From the NCBI GenBank assembly GCA_946415755.1, contig CAMKTS010000008.1, positions 1 to 64,000 of the forward strand: a stretch of DNA of 64,000 bases, read 5' to 3'. This DNA comes from an uncultured Prevotella sp. (GTDB lineage: Bacteria; Bacteroidota; Bacteroidia; Bacteroidales; Bacteroidaceae). Position 1 is the stretch's first letter; every line of letters begins with the position of its first letter. The notes under the pieces were generated by a model, which did no database searches, was not told where the DNA came from, and was given only the letters and a program-made list of their open reading frames with translations. The position numbers and the translations under genes were made by a program. Shown here in pieces: positions 52,699 to 62,176 of the stretch.

Positions 52699-52730
52699 TT
52701 TGGTTTTTCACAGCTTTTGCGTTACCTTTG
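52699..52730 (+). promoter_or_regulatory. Promoter of the glycosidase block
   Basis: TTTG (52699-52702), a 20-base spacer, TACCTTTG (52723-52730): full consensus, 33 bases before the GH67 ATG. Confidence 0.8.
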
Positions 52731-52762
52731 CATCATTAAAAACAACAATAACTATCTTTTAC

Positions 52763-54622
52763 ATGAAAAAACTTTTATTATCACTATTCATCGCTTCTGC
52801 ACTGACAGTCAGTGCAGAAGACGGACACCAGCTGTGGCTGAGATACCAGCCCGTTAACCGGGCAAAAGTGACAGTCACTCAACAGTCGCCCACCATCAGC
52901 ATTGCCAAGCAAGAGCTGGAAACGTACTATCCTGGAAAACAAGTGACACTGACACTCGAAAACACGCTGCCCGATGACGATGGCTATGTCATTGACGGCA
53001 ACAAGATTACCGCCCGTCACGACATCGGACTGCTCTATGGCACATACGCATTGCTGCGTGGCGAGAAAAATGGTGCCTCCCATCCTGCTTTTTCCATACG
53101 CCTGCTGAATCACTGGGACAACCTGGACGGGAGCATAGAACGTGGCTATGCTGGGAAGAGCATCTTCTGGAATGAGGAATCTGCCGACATCGATGAAGGG
53201 CTGTTGAAGGAGTATGCCCGTGCCAATGCCTCAATAGGCATCAACGGTACCGTACTGAACAACGTCAATGCCTCTCCAAAGATGTTGACCACCCCGTACC
53301 TGAAAGAGGTTAGGAGAATTGCCGAACTGCTGCGGCCATACGGTATCAAGGTCTACCTCAGCATCAATTTTGCCACACCGATGGCTTTGGGTGATACCAA
53401 GACTGCCGACCCGTTAGACAAGAGTGTGGCTGCCTGGTGGAAGAAAAAAGCGAAGGAAATCTATAAGCTGGTACCTGATTTCGGCGGTTTCCTGGTCAAG
53501 GCCAATAGTGAAGGACAACCCGGCCCTGGTGATTATCAACGCAGCCATGCCGACGGTGCCAACATGCTGGCCGATGCCTTGAAACCCTATGGGGGCATCG
53601 TGATGTGGCGTTGCTTCGTGTATGGTGCCAACCACAAAGGAGAGGATCGCGTAAAACAGGCCGTATCAGAGTTTAAGCCTCTCGACGGACAATTCCGCGA
53701 CAATGTCATCCTGCAGACCAAGAACGGGCCGCTGGACTTCCAACCCCGTGAGCCATACAGCCCCATCTTCGACCAGATCAAGCAGACGCCCAACATGGTG
53801 GAGCTGCAGATTACCCAGGAGTATCTGGGGCAGAGCCGCCATCTGGTGTATCTGGCCCCCATGTGGCAGGAGTTCTTCGCCTTTGTGCCTGCCCAACAGC
53901 TGAAGGGCATTGCTGGTGTTGCCAACATCGGTCTCGACCGCAACTGGTGCGGCCACCACTTCTCACAGGCCAACTGGTATGCTTTCGGACGGTTGGCATG
54001 GAATCCGAATCTGCTGTCGTTAGATATCGCTAAGGAGTGGTTAGCACAGACCTTCAGCACCGATAAGAATTTCATCAACGACATGGCTATCTGGATGGAA
54101 ACCAGCCGCGAAGCCTGCGTCAACTACATGATGCCGCTGGGCCTGCACCACATCTTCAAGTTCGACCACCACTACGGTCCTGAGCCCGACGGCTTCAAGG
54201 CCGAGTACCCGATAGAGTGGTGCCCCGTCTACTACCATAAAGCCGACAAGGACGGGGTGGGCTTTGACCGCACCACCGAGACTGGCACCGATGCCGTAAG
54301 CCAGTATCGGGGGCACCTCGCACATACCTATAACGATATAGAGGCCTGCCCCGAAGAGTTGTTGCTGTGGTTTCACCATGTACCCTGGACATATCGCATG
54401 AAGGATGGCTCAACGCTGTGGGAGTCGTTGCAGTATCACTACAACAGCGGTGTCATCTGGACGGAGTCATTGCAGAACGACTGGCACAACAAAATGCGCC
54501 ATTTCATCGATGAACAACGGTGGCGAGAAGTGGACGAACGCCTGCAACATCAGGTGGAGAATGCCCGTGAGTGGCGTGATGTCTGTCTCAGATACTTCGG
54601 ACAGTTTGCCGGACAACAATAG
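52763..54622 (+). CDS. GH67 alpha-glucuronidase
   Basis: 619 residues with signal peptide 1-19 (ending TVSAE). It removes (4-O-methyl)glucuronic acid from xylo-oligosaccharides. An N-terminal helper domain (20-125) precedes the TIM barrel with the acid in ANSEGQPGPGDYQ (about 250), the DFQPREPYSPIF block and the base in QITQEYLGQSRH (about 350). The C-terminal helical part has EWCPVYYHKADKDGVGFDRT. It is shorter at the N-terminus than some relatives (about 690). First gene of the glycosidase block; the GH2 gene follows after 58 bases with AAAAAGG before its start. Confidence 0.93.
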   Translation: MKKLLLSLFIASALTVSAEDGHQLWLRYQPVNRAKVTVTQQSPTISIAKQELETYYPGKQVTLTLENTLPDDDGYVIDGNKITARHDIGLLYGTYALLRGEKNGASHPAFSIRLLNHWDNLDGSIERGYAGKSIFWNEESADIDEGLLKEYARANASIGINGTVLNNVNASPKMLTTPYLKEVRRIAELLRPYGIKVYLSINFATPMALGDTKTADPLDKSVAAWWKKKAKEIYKLVPDFGGFLVKANSEGQPGPGDYQRSHADGANMLADALKPYGGIVMWRCFVYGANHKGEDRVKQAVSEFKPLDGQFRDNVILQTKNGPLDFQPREPYSPIFDQIKQTPNMVELQITQEYLGQSRHLVYLAPMWQEFFAFVPAQQLKGIAGVANIGLDRNWCGHHFSQANWYAFGRLAWNPNLLSLDIAKEWLAQTFSTDKNFINDMAIWMETSREACVNYMMPLGLHHIFKFDHHYGPEPDGFKAEYPIEWCPVYYHKADKDGVGFDRTTETGTDAVSQYRGHLAHTYNDIEACPEELLLWFHHVPWTYRMKDGSTLWESLQYHYNSGVIWTESLQNDWHNKMRHFIDEQRWREVDERLQHQVENAREWRDVCLRYFGQFAGQQ

Positions 54623-54680
54623 CTTTCGGTGACATTTCCCCCCACCATTCGTCATTATTGTAAATAAAAAGGCAAACCAT

Positions 54681-57557
54681 ATGAAACGACACTTTCTCAC
54701 TGCATTGCTGAACCTCGCCGTGATGGCCATGCAGGCACAACCGTCGATAGAGACGGAGCGACAATACTTGAGTGGTCACGGTTGTGACAACATGGTGGAA
54801 TGGGACTTCCAGTGTACAGACGGTCGTAACGCTGGAAAATGGACGAAGATAGGAGTTCCCTCCTGTTGGGAACTACAGGGCTTCGGTACCTACCAATACG
54901 GCATGCGCTTCTATGGCAAGGCCACACCAGAGGGAATTGCCGACGAGAAGGGATTGTATAAGACAGAGTTCTCGTTGCCTAAGGAGTGGGCTGGTCGTCA
55001 GATTCAGCTTGTCTTCGAAGCAGCATTTACTGAAATCCGTGTGCAGATCAATGGCCGCAAGGCAGGCAACGGCACCTATCAGGGGGGCTTTACCCGCCAT
55101 ACGATAGATGTCTCCGACCGCGTGTTCTTTGGTTCGAAGAAGAATCGTTTGGAGGTTGAGGTGCTGAAAGAAAGCACAAAACCGCAGGTGAACTTGGCTG
55201 AGCGCAGGGCCGACTACTGGAACTTCGGCGGCATCTGGCGTCCCGTCTTTATTATTAGCAAGCCGGTTAATAACATCCAGCGTGTAGCTATCGATGCCAA
55301 GCACGATGGTCACTTCATGGCTGATGTTTACTTGAATAGGGCTGTGCCTGGCAGTTCAGTATGCGTCGATATTGTCGACGCCAACGGGAAGAAGGTGGCG
55401 ACAAGCCCCGTTTTTGCTGTTGCCAGCGATGGGGCCAAAGTAGACTTCAGCGTGAAGGGCATCAAGACTTGGAATGCAGAGCAGCCTCATCTCTATACAG
55501 CCGTCTTTACACTGAAGGATGCAGCGGGTAAACCGCTGCACGCGGAGCGTCAGAAGTTTGGTTTCCGCACCATCGAGTATCGCCATAGCTATCAAAATGA
55601 GAAAGGAGAAATGAGCAATGAGAAATGGGCTTCGCATGTGTTTGGATGTGACGAGGATGGTGTCTTCGTCAATGGCCAGAAGGTCATCATGAAGGGAGCG
55701 AATCGCCACTCGTTCCGTCCAGAGACAGGGCGTACCCTCTCTAAACAGAAAAATATTGAGGACGTGCTGCTCATCAAGTCGATGAATATGAATGCTGTAC
55801 GCCTGTCGCACTATCCTGCCGACCCGGAGTTCCTGGATGCCTGCGACTCGCTGGGTCTCTATGTGGAGTGCGAACAGCCTGGCTGGCACTGGGCGCACGA
55901 GACCATCGTTGGCAGTCAGATTGTAGAGGAGATGGTGACGCGCGACGTGAATCATCCCTCGATTATCTTCTGGAGCAACGGCAACGAAGGGGGCTTCAAC
56001 TACGAGCTGGAGCCTGTCTTTACAAAACTGGATCCCCAGCAGCGTGTGGTGCTCTATCCGTGGGCTAATCGTAATGGCTTCGAAACTAAGCATTATCGTT
56101 CGTGGGGCGAGACGGCAGAGTATATGCGTCAGAAGGAAATCTTCATGCCTACCGAGTTCCTGCATGGACTCTATGACGGAGGACATGGAGCAGGACTGAA
56201 GGATTACTGGAAACTCATGATGAGCAACCCGCGTTGTGCGGGCGGATTCCTGTGGGACCTGATGGACCAGGCTGTCGTACGCACGGATATGAATGGCATC
56301 CTCGACCCCGTAGGCAACTTTGGCTCTGATGGCATCGTGGGACCTCACATGGAGAAAGAGGGGTCGTTCCATACCATCCGCGAGGTGTGGAGTCCTGTGC
56401 AGTGGAAATATTTCGATTCAGGTAAAGTAACCATTGAGAACTGCTACGACTTCACCAACCTGAAGGATTGCAAGTTTACCTACAAGCTTCTGAAGATGCC
56501 TGCCTATGGTGATACGAATGTGAAGGTTGTGAAAGAAGGTACATTCGAGTCACCTGATGCGGCTCCTGGGCAGAAAGCCCAGTTTACTATGCCCAAGACA
56601 GATGCCGATGTGTTCCAATTGACAGCTACAGACCCCTATGGGCAGGAAATCTTCACTTGGGGCTATAAGCTGATGACGCGTCCAGGTCTCTTGAACAAGC
56701 GGAACCTCCGTGAGAATACCCAGCAGTACACCTATACGGAGAATGACGACCAACTGGTGGTCAAGCACGGCAAGCGTCAGTATACCTTCTCGAAGAAAAC
56801 GGGTATGCTGATGGGTGTCAGCGTTGATGGCAAAAAACTGTCGTTTGCCAATGGCCCCCGCTTTATAGCTGCCAAGCGTGCTGACCGTTCGCAGGACGGC
56901 TTCTATAATCACGACGACAAGGAGGCCTTCAAAAAGAAAACGCAGTATACAGAGTATGCCGACCAAGGTGCCTTTGCAGGCTTTAGCTTCAGCGATAGCA
57001 CCCTTGTAGCCAACTACAAGCACGGCTCGTTGGAGACGGTGACGTGGCGATTCTTGGCAGATGGTGGCCTCTATATGGATACCCGTAGCAACTTCTTTGG
57101 CGTGGTCGACCTGATGGGCATCTGTTTCGACTATCCTGAGCAGATGATGAAGTCGAAGTCGTGGGTCGGCAAGGGTCCCTACCGTGTCTGGCAGAACCGT
57201 ATGGAGGGTCCGCAGTATGGTCTGTGGAGCAACGACTATAACGACCCCATTCCTGGCGAGACGTGGGAGTATCCTGAGTTCAAGGGCTACTTCTCGAATG
57301 TCGCGTGGATGCAGTTCAACACGACAGAGGGCCGTTTTGGCATCGAGGGCTTGAGTCTGAAGGTGGGCGTCTATACCCCACGCGACGGGCGCGACCACAT
57401 CCTCTATACCCTGCCTGAGACGGGCATAGCCATCTTGAATGTTATTCCTGCCGTCCGCAATAAGGTGAACACCACCGATCTGAATGGTCCATCGGCTCAA
57501 CCCTTCTGGTCGAAGTGGGGTAAGCCAAGTATAACTGCCATCTTCAGATTCGAATAA
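54681..57557 (+). CDS. GH2 beta-galactosidase-like glycosidase
   Basis: 958 residues with signal peptide 1-19. Sugar-binding domain (40-200; IGVPSCWELQGFGTYQY, YWNFGGIWRPVFI), Ig-like domain (200-300), TIM barrel (310-590) and a C-terminal small-chain-type domain. Acid/base Glu436 (WSNGNEGG) and nucleophile Glu492 (PTEFLHG). GH2 covers beta-galactosidases, mannosidases and glucuronidases; the C-terminal domain favours the LacZ branch. A ~25-residue insert precedes VFVNGQKVIMKGANRHS, part of it encoded by a heptamer array (55596-55623). The window gives no direct evidence for the sugar removed. Confidence 0.88.
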   Translation: MKRHFLTALLNLAVMAMQAQPSIETERQYLSGHGCDNMVEWDFQCTDGRNAGKWTKIGVPSCWELQGFGTYQYGMRFYGKATPEGIADEKGLYKTEFSLPKEWAGRQIQLVFEAAFTEIRVQINGRKAGNGTYQGGFTRHTIDVSDRVFFGSKKNRLEVEVLKESTKPQVNLAERRADYWNFGGIWRPVFIISKPVNNIQRVAIDAKHDGHFMADVYLNRAVPGSSVCVDIVDANGKKVATSPVFAVASDGAKVDFSVKGIKTWNAEQPHLYTAVFTLKDAAGKPLHAERQKFGFRTIEYRHSYQNEKGEMSNEKWASHVFGCDEDGVFVNGQKVIMKGANRHSFRPETGRTLSKQKNIEDVLLIKSMNMNAVRLSHYPADPEFLDACDSLGLYVECEQPGWHWAHETIVGSQIVEEMVTRDVNHPSIIFWSNGNEGGFNYELEPVFTKLDPQQRVVLYPWANRNGFETKHYRSWGETAEYMRQKEIFMPTEFLHGLYDGGHGAGLKDYWKLMMSNPRCAGGFLWDLMDQAVVRTDMNGILDPVGNFGSDGIVGPHMEKEGSFHTIREVWSPVQWKYFDSGKVTIENCYDFTNLKDCKFTYKLLKMPAYGDTNVKVVKEGTFESPDAAPGQKAQFTMPKTDADVFQLTATDPYGQEIFTWGYKLMTRPGLLNKRNLRENTQQYTYTENDDQLVVKHGKRQYTFSKKTGMLMGVSVDGKKLSFANGPRFIAAKRADRSQDGFYNHDDKEAFKKKTQYTEYADQGAFAGFSFSDSTLVANYKHGSLETVTWRFLADGGLYMDTRSNFFGVVDLMGICFDYPEQMMKSKSWVGKGPYRVWQNRMEGPQYGLWSNDYNDPIPGETWEYPEFKGYFSNVAWMQFNTTEGRFGIEGLSLKVGVYTPRDGRDHILYTLPETGIAILNVIPAVRNKVNTTDLNGPSAQPFWSKWGKPSITAIFRFE
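55596..55623. repeat. Heptamer array inside the GH2 coding sequence
   Basis: Units AATGAGA, AAGGAGA, AATGAGC, AATGAGA, then AATGGGC. It encodes NEKGEMSNEK in a loop between the Ig-like domain and the barrel. Confidence 0.8.
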
Positions 57558-57592
57558 TTGTTTTGACCACAGATTAAACGGTTTATACAGAT

Positions 57593-60500
57593 ATGAAGCT
57601 CTTTCTTTATTTCTCATTTCTCATAGCTCATTTCTCATTTAGCGTCAGTGCTTTTGGCACGACGCGCCCTTGGACCTTCTGGTATTGGATGTACGGAGCC
57701 GTCTCGGAAGAGGGTATCAAAGCAGACTTGCTGGCTATGAAGGACGTGGGACTGGGCGGTTGCTATCTGATGCCTATCCGTGGCACTGCCGACCGGCCGG
57801 AATATAAAGGACAAGCAGAACAGTTGTCGGTGAATTTCTGGAAAATGGTTGACTACGCCTTAGGGCAGGCCAATACCTTGGGATTGGAGATGGGCATCCA
57901 TATCAGCGATGGCTTTGCCCTGGCTGGTGGGCCATGGATTACCGCTGAAGAGTCGATGCAGAAAGTAGTGTTCTGCGACACAGTGGTAACGGGTGGTCAC
58001 CACACCTTTTTCATGCCCAGGCCTAAGCACTACGACAACTACTATGAAGACATTGCCTTGTATGCCATTCCTCTTCACGACAGCTATAGAAAGCCTCATC
58101 TCATACAGAAACGGCCTTTGACCTCCAAAAATGTCACCATCAATGATAAAGGAGTTCTTTGTGCTGACGACCCCTGCTGGCTGCAGTATGAATTTGATAA
58201 ATCCACACTGATACGCAACATAGAGATTGTGCCGTCAGGCAATAATATTCAATCGCAACGACTGTTGGTCAAAGCATCAGATGACGGGGTCATCTTCTAT
58301 AAAGTAAAACAGCTCGTTCCACCACGACAAGGCTGGCAGAACAGCGACTACACGTCCACTTTTTCCATTCCACCTACCACAGCCAAGTATTTCCGATTTG
58401 AGTGGACACCAGAGGGAACAGAACCTGGTGCAGAAGACCTGGATGCTGCCAAGTGGAAACCCGTATTACGCTTGAAGGATATCCGCTTCTCCAGTTTCCC
58501 GCTCATAGACAACTGGGAGGGAAAAGGCGGATATGTTTGGCGATTGGCTGAAGAGACAGCCGATGAGGACGTACCCATTGAAGACTTCCTGCGACCCGAA
58601 GATATCCTGGTCTTTCCTCCACCAACAGGAAATCGCGGAGGACATAACATCGGTGACATCATCGATGTCGACCTGCCCCAAGGCCCGTGGCGCATCCTGC
58701 GTATGGGACATACTTCTACAGGACATACCAATGCCACAGGAGGAGGGGCGAAAGGACTGGAATGCGACAAATTCTCACGACGTGCCGTAGAGAAACAGAT
58801 TGACCACTGGTTCGGACTGTTCATGAAACGTCCCAACCATCACCTTATTAAATATATGCACGTAGACTCGTGGGAATGTGGGTCACAGAACTGGAGCCAG
58901 AACTTCGCACAGGAGTTTGAGCGACGCCGGGGCTATGACATCCTGCCACTGCTACCTGTCTATGCCGGTGTGCCGATGAGTGGCGGCGAAGAGACATTAC
59001 GTGACATCCGTCGTACCATCAACGAACTGGTCAACGAGGTGTTCTTTGTCACTGTTGCACAGAAAGCCAAGGAGTACGGTGTGCTGCTGTCATCAGAAAG
59101 TGTAGCACCGACCATGGTTAGCGACGGTATGGAACATTATAAGTATGTAGACCTTCCCATGGGTGAGTTCTGGCTGAACTCACCCACCCATGACAAGCCC
59201 AACGATATGCTTGATGCCATCAGTGGTGCCCACGTCTATGGAAAGAATATCATACAGGCAGAAGCCTTCACAGAGGTACGTGGCGTATGGGACGAGACTC
59301 CAGCCATGGTAAAACCCCTACTCGACCGTTACTTCGCATTAGGTATGAACCGTCTGTTCTTCCATGTCAATACCCATAACCCCTGGATGAACAAGAAACC
59401 GGGTATGACACTGGACGGTATCGGACTCTTCTTCCAGCGCGACCAGACATGGTTTCCTGAGGCCAAGGCCATCGTAGACTATATCACCCGCTGTCAGACA
59501 CTCCTACAACAAGGTACTCCCGTGGTAGACATTGCCGTCTATACCGGAGAGGAGATACCCTGTCGTGCCCTGACACCCGACCGAGTGGTAGCCATGTTGC
59601 CCGGATTGTTTGGAACAGAACGTGTGGCATCAGAACAGCGGCGACTGGCCAACCTCGGACAACCCATGGAGGAGAGTCCTGTCGGTGTACGCCACTCTGC
59701 CGGTATCCTTGACTTGAAAGACTGGATTAACCCGTTACACGGCTACCAATACGACTCCATGAACAAGGATGCGCTGCTGAACCGGCCATTCAACTATTCA
59801 GTACTGGTCATCCCCGACAACTGCCTGCTCTCCAGAGAAGTGACGGCAAAGATAGAAGAGTTGCGCCGACAAAGCATTATCATCATTGAAAAGCCCTATA
59901 CAGAAGAGACATTCGAGGCTATCGAACGCGATGCAGACCTGCCCGAAGGAATTGCCTATACCCACCGTTCGCTGGGAAGCAAAGACATCTATTTCCTGTC
60001 TAACCAACAAGATAAGGAACGGAGCTTCACTGCCTCATTCCGCAGTGGTGGCCGTACTCCCACCCTCTACGACCCCATGACTGATGAAACATTCCTACCA
60101 TCCTATACGAAGAGTAGCCATCGCACGAATGTCAAGCTGACACTACCTGCCTATGGCTCGACATTCGTCGTCTTCGGACATGCGACATCTTCGCCAGTTC
60201 CAGTAATGGCCAGTACAACAACACTCCCCGTGACAGCATGGAATATCACTTTCAGGGAGAGCAACATCACGCTGGAGAACCAACAGCTCTTCGACTGGAG
60301 CCAGCATGCAGACAACCGCATCCGCTATTTCAGCGGTCATGCCTGCTACTCGGCAACCTTCAAACTGAAAGAGAAGGAGATGAGCGACGGACGGGTTTGG
60401 CTGTCATTTCCTGAGGTAAAAGACATCGCCCATGTATGGGTGAATGGCAAAGACTGTGGCATCGCCTGGACGGCACCCTACCAGGTGGAAGTGACAGAAG

Positions 60501-60691
60501 CCCTGAAGAAAGGCAAGAACACCATAGAAATCGAGGTGGTCAATACATGGCACAACGCCCTGCGAGGCCTTGACAAGGGCGAGGCACCCTACGAGGGCAT
60601 TTGGACCAATGCCAAATATCGCACCAAAGGCGAAGGCCTTTTGCCTGCCGGACTCCTCGAACCGCCCATGATGATGACTACTACGAATTAA
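57593..60691 (+). CDS. GH106-like (alpha-L-rhamnosidase-type) glycosidase
   Basis: 1032 residues. The signal peptide (1-20, FLYFSFLIAHFSFSVSA) is mostly encoded by a heptamer array. The mature start TRPWTFWYWMYGAVSEEGIK, then ADLLAMKDVGLGGCYLMPI, is the hallmark of the GH106/PF17132 group. GLEMGIHISDGFALAGGPWI, LSSESVAPTMVSDG and the QAEAFTEVRGVWDETP block (likely catalytic Glu) follow. A C-terminal galactose-binding-like domain has VWVNGKDCGIAWTAPYQVEV. It removes terminal rhamnose or a related deoxysugar. The stop codon lies inside the 9-bp array 60683-60709. Confidence 0.85.
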   Translation: MKLFLYFSFLIAHFSFSVSAFGTTRPWTFWYWMYGAVSEEGIKADLLAMKDVGLGGCYLMPIRGTADRPEYKGQAEQLSVNFWKMVDYALGQANTLGLEMGIHISDGFALAGGPWITAEESMQKVVFCDTVVTGGHHTFFMPRPKHYDNYYEDIALYAIPLHDSYRKPHLIQKRPLTSKNVTINDKGVLCADDPCWLQYEFDKSTLIRNIEIVPSGNNIQSQRLLVKASDDGVIFYKVKQLVPPRQGWQNSDYTSTFSIPPTTAKYFRFEWTPEGTEPGAEDLDAAKWKPVLRLKDIRFSSFPLIDNWEGKGGYVWRLAEETADEDVPIEDFLRPEDILVFPPPTGNRGGHNIGDIIDVDLPQGPWRILRMGHTSTGHTNATGGGAKGLECDKFSRRAVEKQIDHWFGLFMKRPNHHLIKYMHVDSWECGSQNWSQNFAQEFERRRGYDILPLLPVYAGVPMSGGEETLRDIRRTINELVNEVFFVTVAQKAKEYGVLLSSESVAPTMVSDGMEHYKYVDLPMGEFWLNSPTHDKPNDMLDAISGAHVYGKNIIQAEAFTEVRGVWDETPAMVKPLLDRYFALGMNRLFFHVNTHNPWMNKKPGMTLDGIGLFFQRDQTWFPEAKAIVDYITRCQTLLQQGTPVVDIAVYTGEEIPCRALTPDRVVAMLPGLFGTERVASEQRRLANLGQPMEESPVGVRHSAGILDLKDWINPLHGYQYDSMNKDALLNRPFNYSVLVIPDNCLLSREVTAKIEELRRQSIIIIEKPYTEETFEAIERDADLPEGIAYTHRSLGSKDIYFLSNQQDKERSFTASFRSGGRTPTLYDPMTDETFLPSYTKSSHRTNVKLTLPAYGSTFVVFGHATSSPVPVMASTTTLPVTAWNITFRESNITLENQQLFDWSQHADNRIRYFSGHACYSATFKLKEKEMSDGRVWLSFPEVKDIAHVWVNGKDCGIAWTAPYQVEVTEALKKGKNTIEIEVVNTWHNALRGLDKGEAPYEGIWTNAKYRTKGEGLLPAGLLEPPMMMTTTN
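57610..57637. repeat. Heptamer array in the GH106-like signal peptide
   Basis: TTTCTCA, TTTCTCA, TAGCTCA, TTTCTCA: four units, the same heptamer family as 14185, 14291 and 16897. A one-unit change would destroy the reading frame after residue ~15. Confidence 0.85.
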
Positions 60692-60709
60692 ACGAATTGC
60701 ACGAATGAA
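60683..60709. repeat. 9-bp array carrying the GH106-like stop and the esterase start
   Basis: ACGAATTAA, ACGAATTGC, ACGAATGAA. Unit 1 contains the TAA stop (60689-60691), unit 3 the ATG (60705). Confidence 0.85.
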
Positions 60710-62168
60710 TATGAGACGTATCTTTTTATCATTTATCATTTGTATTTTAGCGTTTGGCGCAAGTGCGAGGGTTACTCTTCCCAAGTTCTTCAGCGACAAC
60801 ATGGTGCTGCAGCAACAGAGCGAGTGTCACATCTGGGGATGGGCAGAACCAGGGAAGAAAGTCATGGTCCTGACGTCGTGGGACAAGAAATCCTACTCGA
60901 CTTCCGCTCACTGGGATGGCCGTTTTGAGGTGGTAGTAAAGACTCCCAAGGCAGGCGGCCCATACACCATCTGGTTCAGGGATGGCGACACCGTTGAGTT
61001 GAGCAATGTGATGATTGGCGAGGTGTGGATATGCTCTGGCCAGTCGAACATGGAGATGCAGATGAAGGGCTTCAAGCAGCAACCCGTAGAGGGTACGACA
61101 GAAGAGCTGCTGCGCTGCAATGACACTCAGCTGCGCCTTTTTACTGTGAAGCGCCATGCCTCGCTGACACCTGTCGATACGGTGACAGGTCATTGGAGTG
61201 AGGCGAATGCTGCTTCCGTTCGCGACTTCTCAGCCTGTGCCTACTATTTCGGACGCGCTCTGCGCCAGACGTTGGGAGTTCCCGTCGGACTCATCGCCAC
61301 CTCATGGGGTGGCTCTGCCTGTGAGGCCTGGATGAAAGCCGACTGGTTGAAGGCCTTCCCCAAGGTGAATCTCGACATTACAGAAGAAAAGGTAAAGAAG
61401 TTGCAGCAACGTTGCCCCACGGCGCTCTATAATGGACAACTCAAACCCCTGATAGGCTATGGCATTCGTGGTGCCATCTGGTATCAGGGCGAGGACAATA
61501 TTCCCCGTTTTGACTTCTATGCTCCCCTGATGGCCCGTATGGTAGAGGGCTGGCGCGCAGAGTGGAAGCAGGGCGACTTCCCCTTCTACTATTGTCAGAT
61601 AGCCCCCTACGACTACTCGCTCATTGGTTGGAAGGATAGTCAGTTGCTACGTGAACAGCAGCTGAAGGCAGAGGCGATGATTCCCAATGCCCGAATGGCT
61701 GTGCTGATGGATGCTGGCTTGGAGTATGGCATTCATCCCCGTAAGAAGCGTCAGGCTGGCGAGCGACTGGCTTTGCTGGCACTTGCCAACACCTACGAGG
61801 TAAAAGGTCTGCCCGATTTTGCCAAATACAAAGAGGTGGCCTTCCAGAACGACACTTGTGTCATCAGTTTCGACCGCAGCAAGGAGTGGGTATACTTCGA
61901 GCATGGTCCCAGCAGCAAGAATTTCGAGGTAGCTGGTCAGGACCGCGTGTTCCACCCTGCCTCGAAGGTATGGTATTCGCGCAATCATGTCTATGTCGTC
62001 AGCGACAAGGTGAAACAGCCTGCCGCCGTGCGCTATGCCTGGCGCGACTGGGTGGAGGGCGACCTGATGCATGATGGCCTGCCCGTATCTTCGTTCAGAA
62101 CAGACAACTGGGAACCCACCCCTACCCTCCAAAAAGGAGGGAAAAATGATTACAACAACCCCAAATAG
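60705..62168 (+). CDS. Sialate-O-acetylesterase-like SGNH carbohydrate esterase
   Basis: 487 residues (start 60705; ATG 60711 also possible). Signal peptide to about 21. An N-terminal beta domain (VTLPKFFSDNMVLQQQSECH) precedes the SGNH block: nucleophile in CSGQSNMEMQM, oxyanion Gly in ATSWGGSACEAWM, WYQGEDN, and catalytic His in GIHPRKKRQAGERLAL. Members of this family deacetylate sialic acid or hemicellulose side chains; next to GH67 a xylan-type substrate is likelier. The C-terminal TPTLQKGGKNDYNN is encoded by a GC-rich palindrome. Confidence 0.87.
   Translation: MNMRRIFLSFIICILAFGASARVTLPKFFSDNMVLQQQSECHIWGWAEPGKKVMVLTSWDKKSYSTSAHWDGRFEVVVKTPKAGGPYTIWFRDGDTVELSNVMIGEVWICSGQSNMEMQMKGFKQQPVEGTTEELLRCNDTQLRLFTVKRHASLTPVDTVTGHWSEANAASVRDFSACAYYFGRALRQTLGVPVGLIATSWGGSACEAWMKADWLKAFPKVNLDITEEKVKKLQQRCPTALYNGQLKPLIGYGIRGAIWYQGEDNIPRFDFYAPLMARMVEGWRAEWKQGDFPFYYCQIAPYDYSLIGWKDSQLLREQQLKAEAMIPNARMAVLMDAGLEYGIHPRKKRQAGERLALLALANTYEVKGLPDFAKYKEVAFQNDTCVISFDRSKEWVYFEHGPSSKNFEVAGQDRVFHPASKVWYSRNHVYVVSDKVKQPAAVRYAWRDWVEGDLMHDGLPVSSFRTDNWEPTPTLQKGGKNDYNNPK
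60725..60738. repeat. Short heptamer repeat in the esterase signal peptide
   Basis: Two units TTTATCA followed by TTTGTAT, coding for part of IFLSFIICI. Confidence 0.55.
62125..62141. repeat. GC-rich palindrome in the esterase C-terminal codons
   Basis: CCCTCC-AAAAA-GGAGGG, preceded by ACCCACCCCTA as in the arg-operon copies. Confidence 0.65.
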
Positions 62169-62176
62169 CCTTTCCT

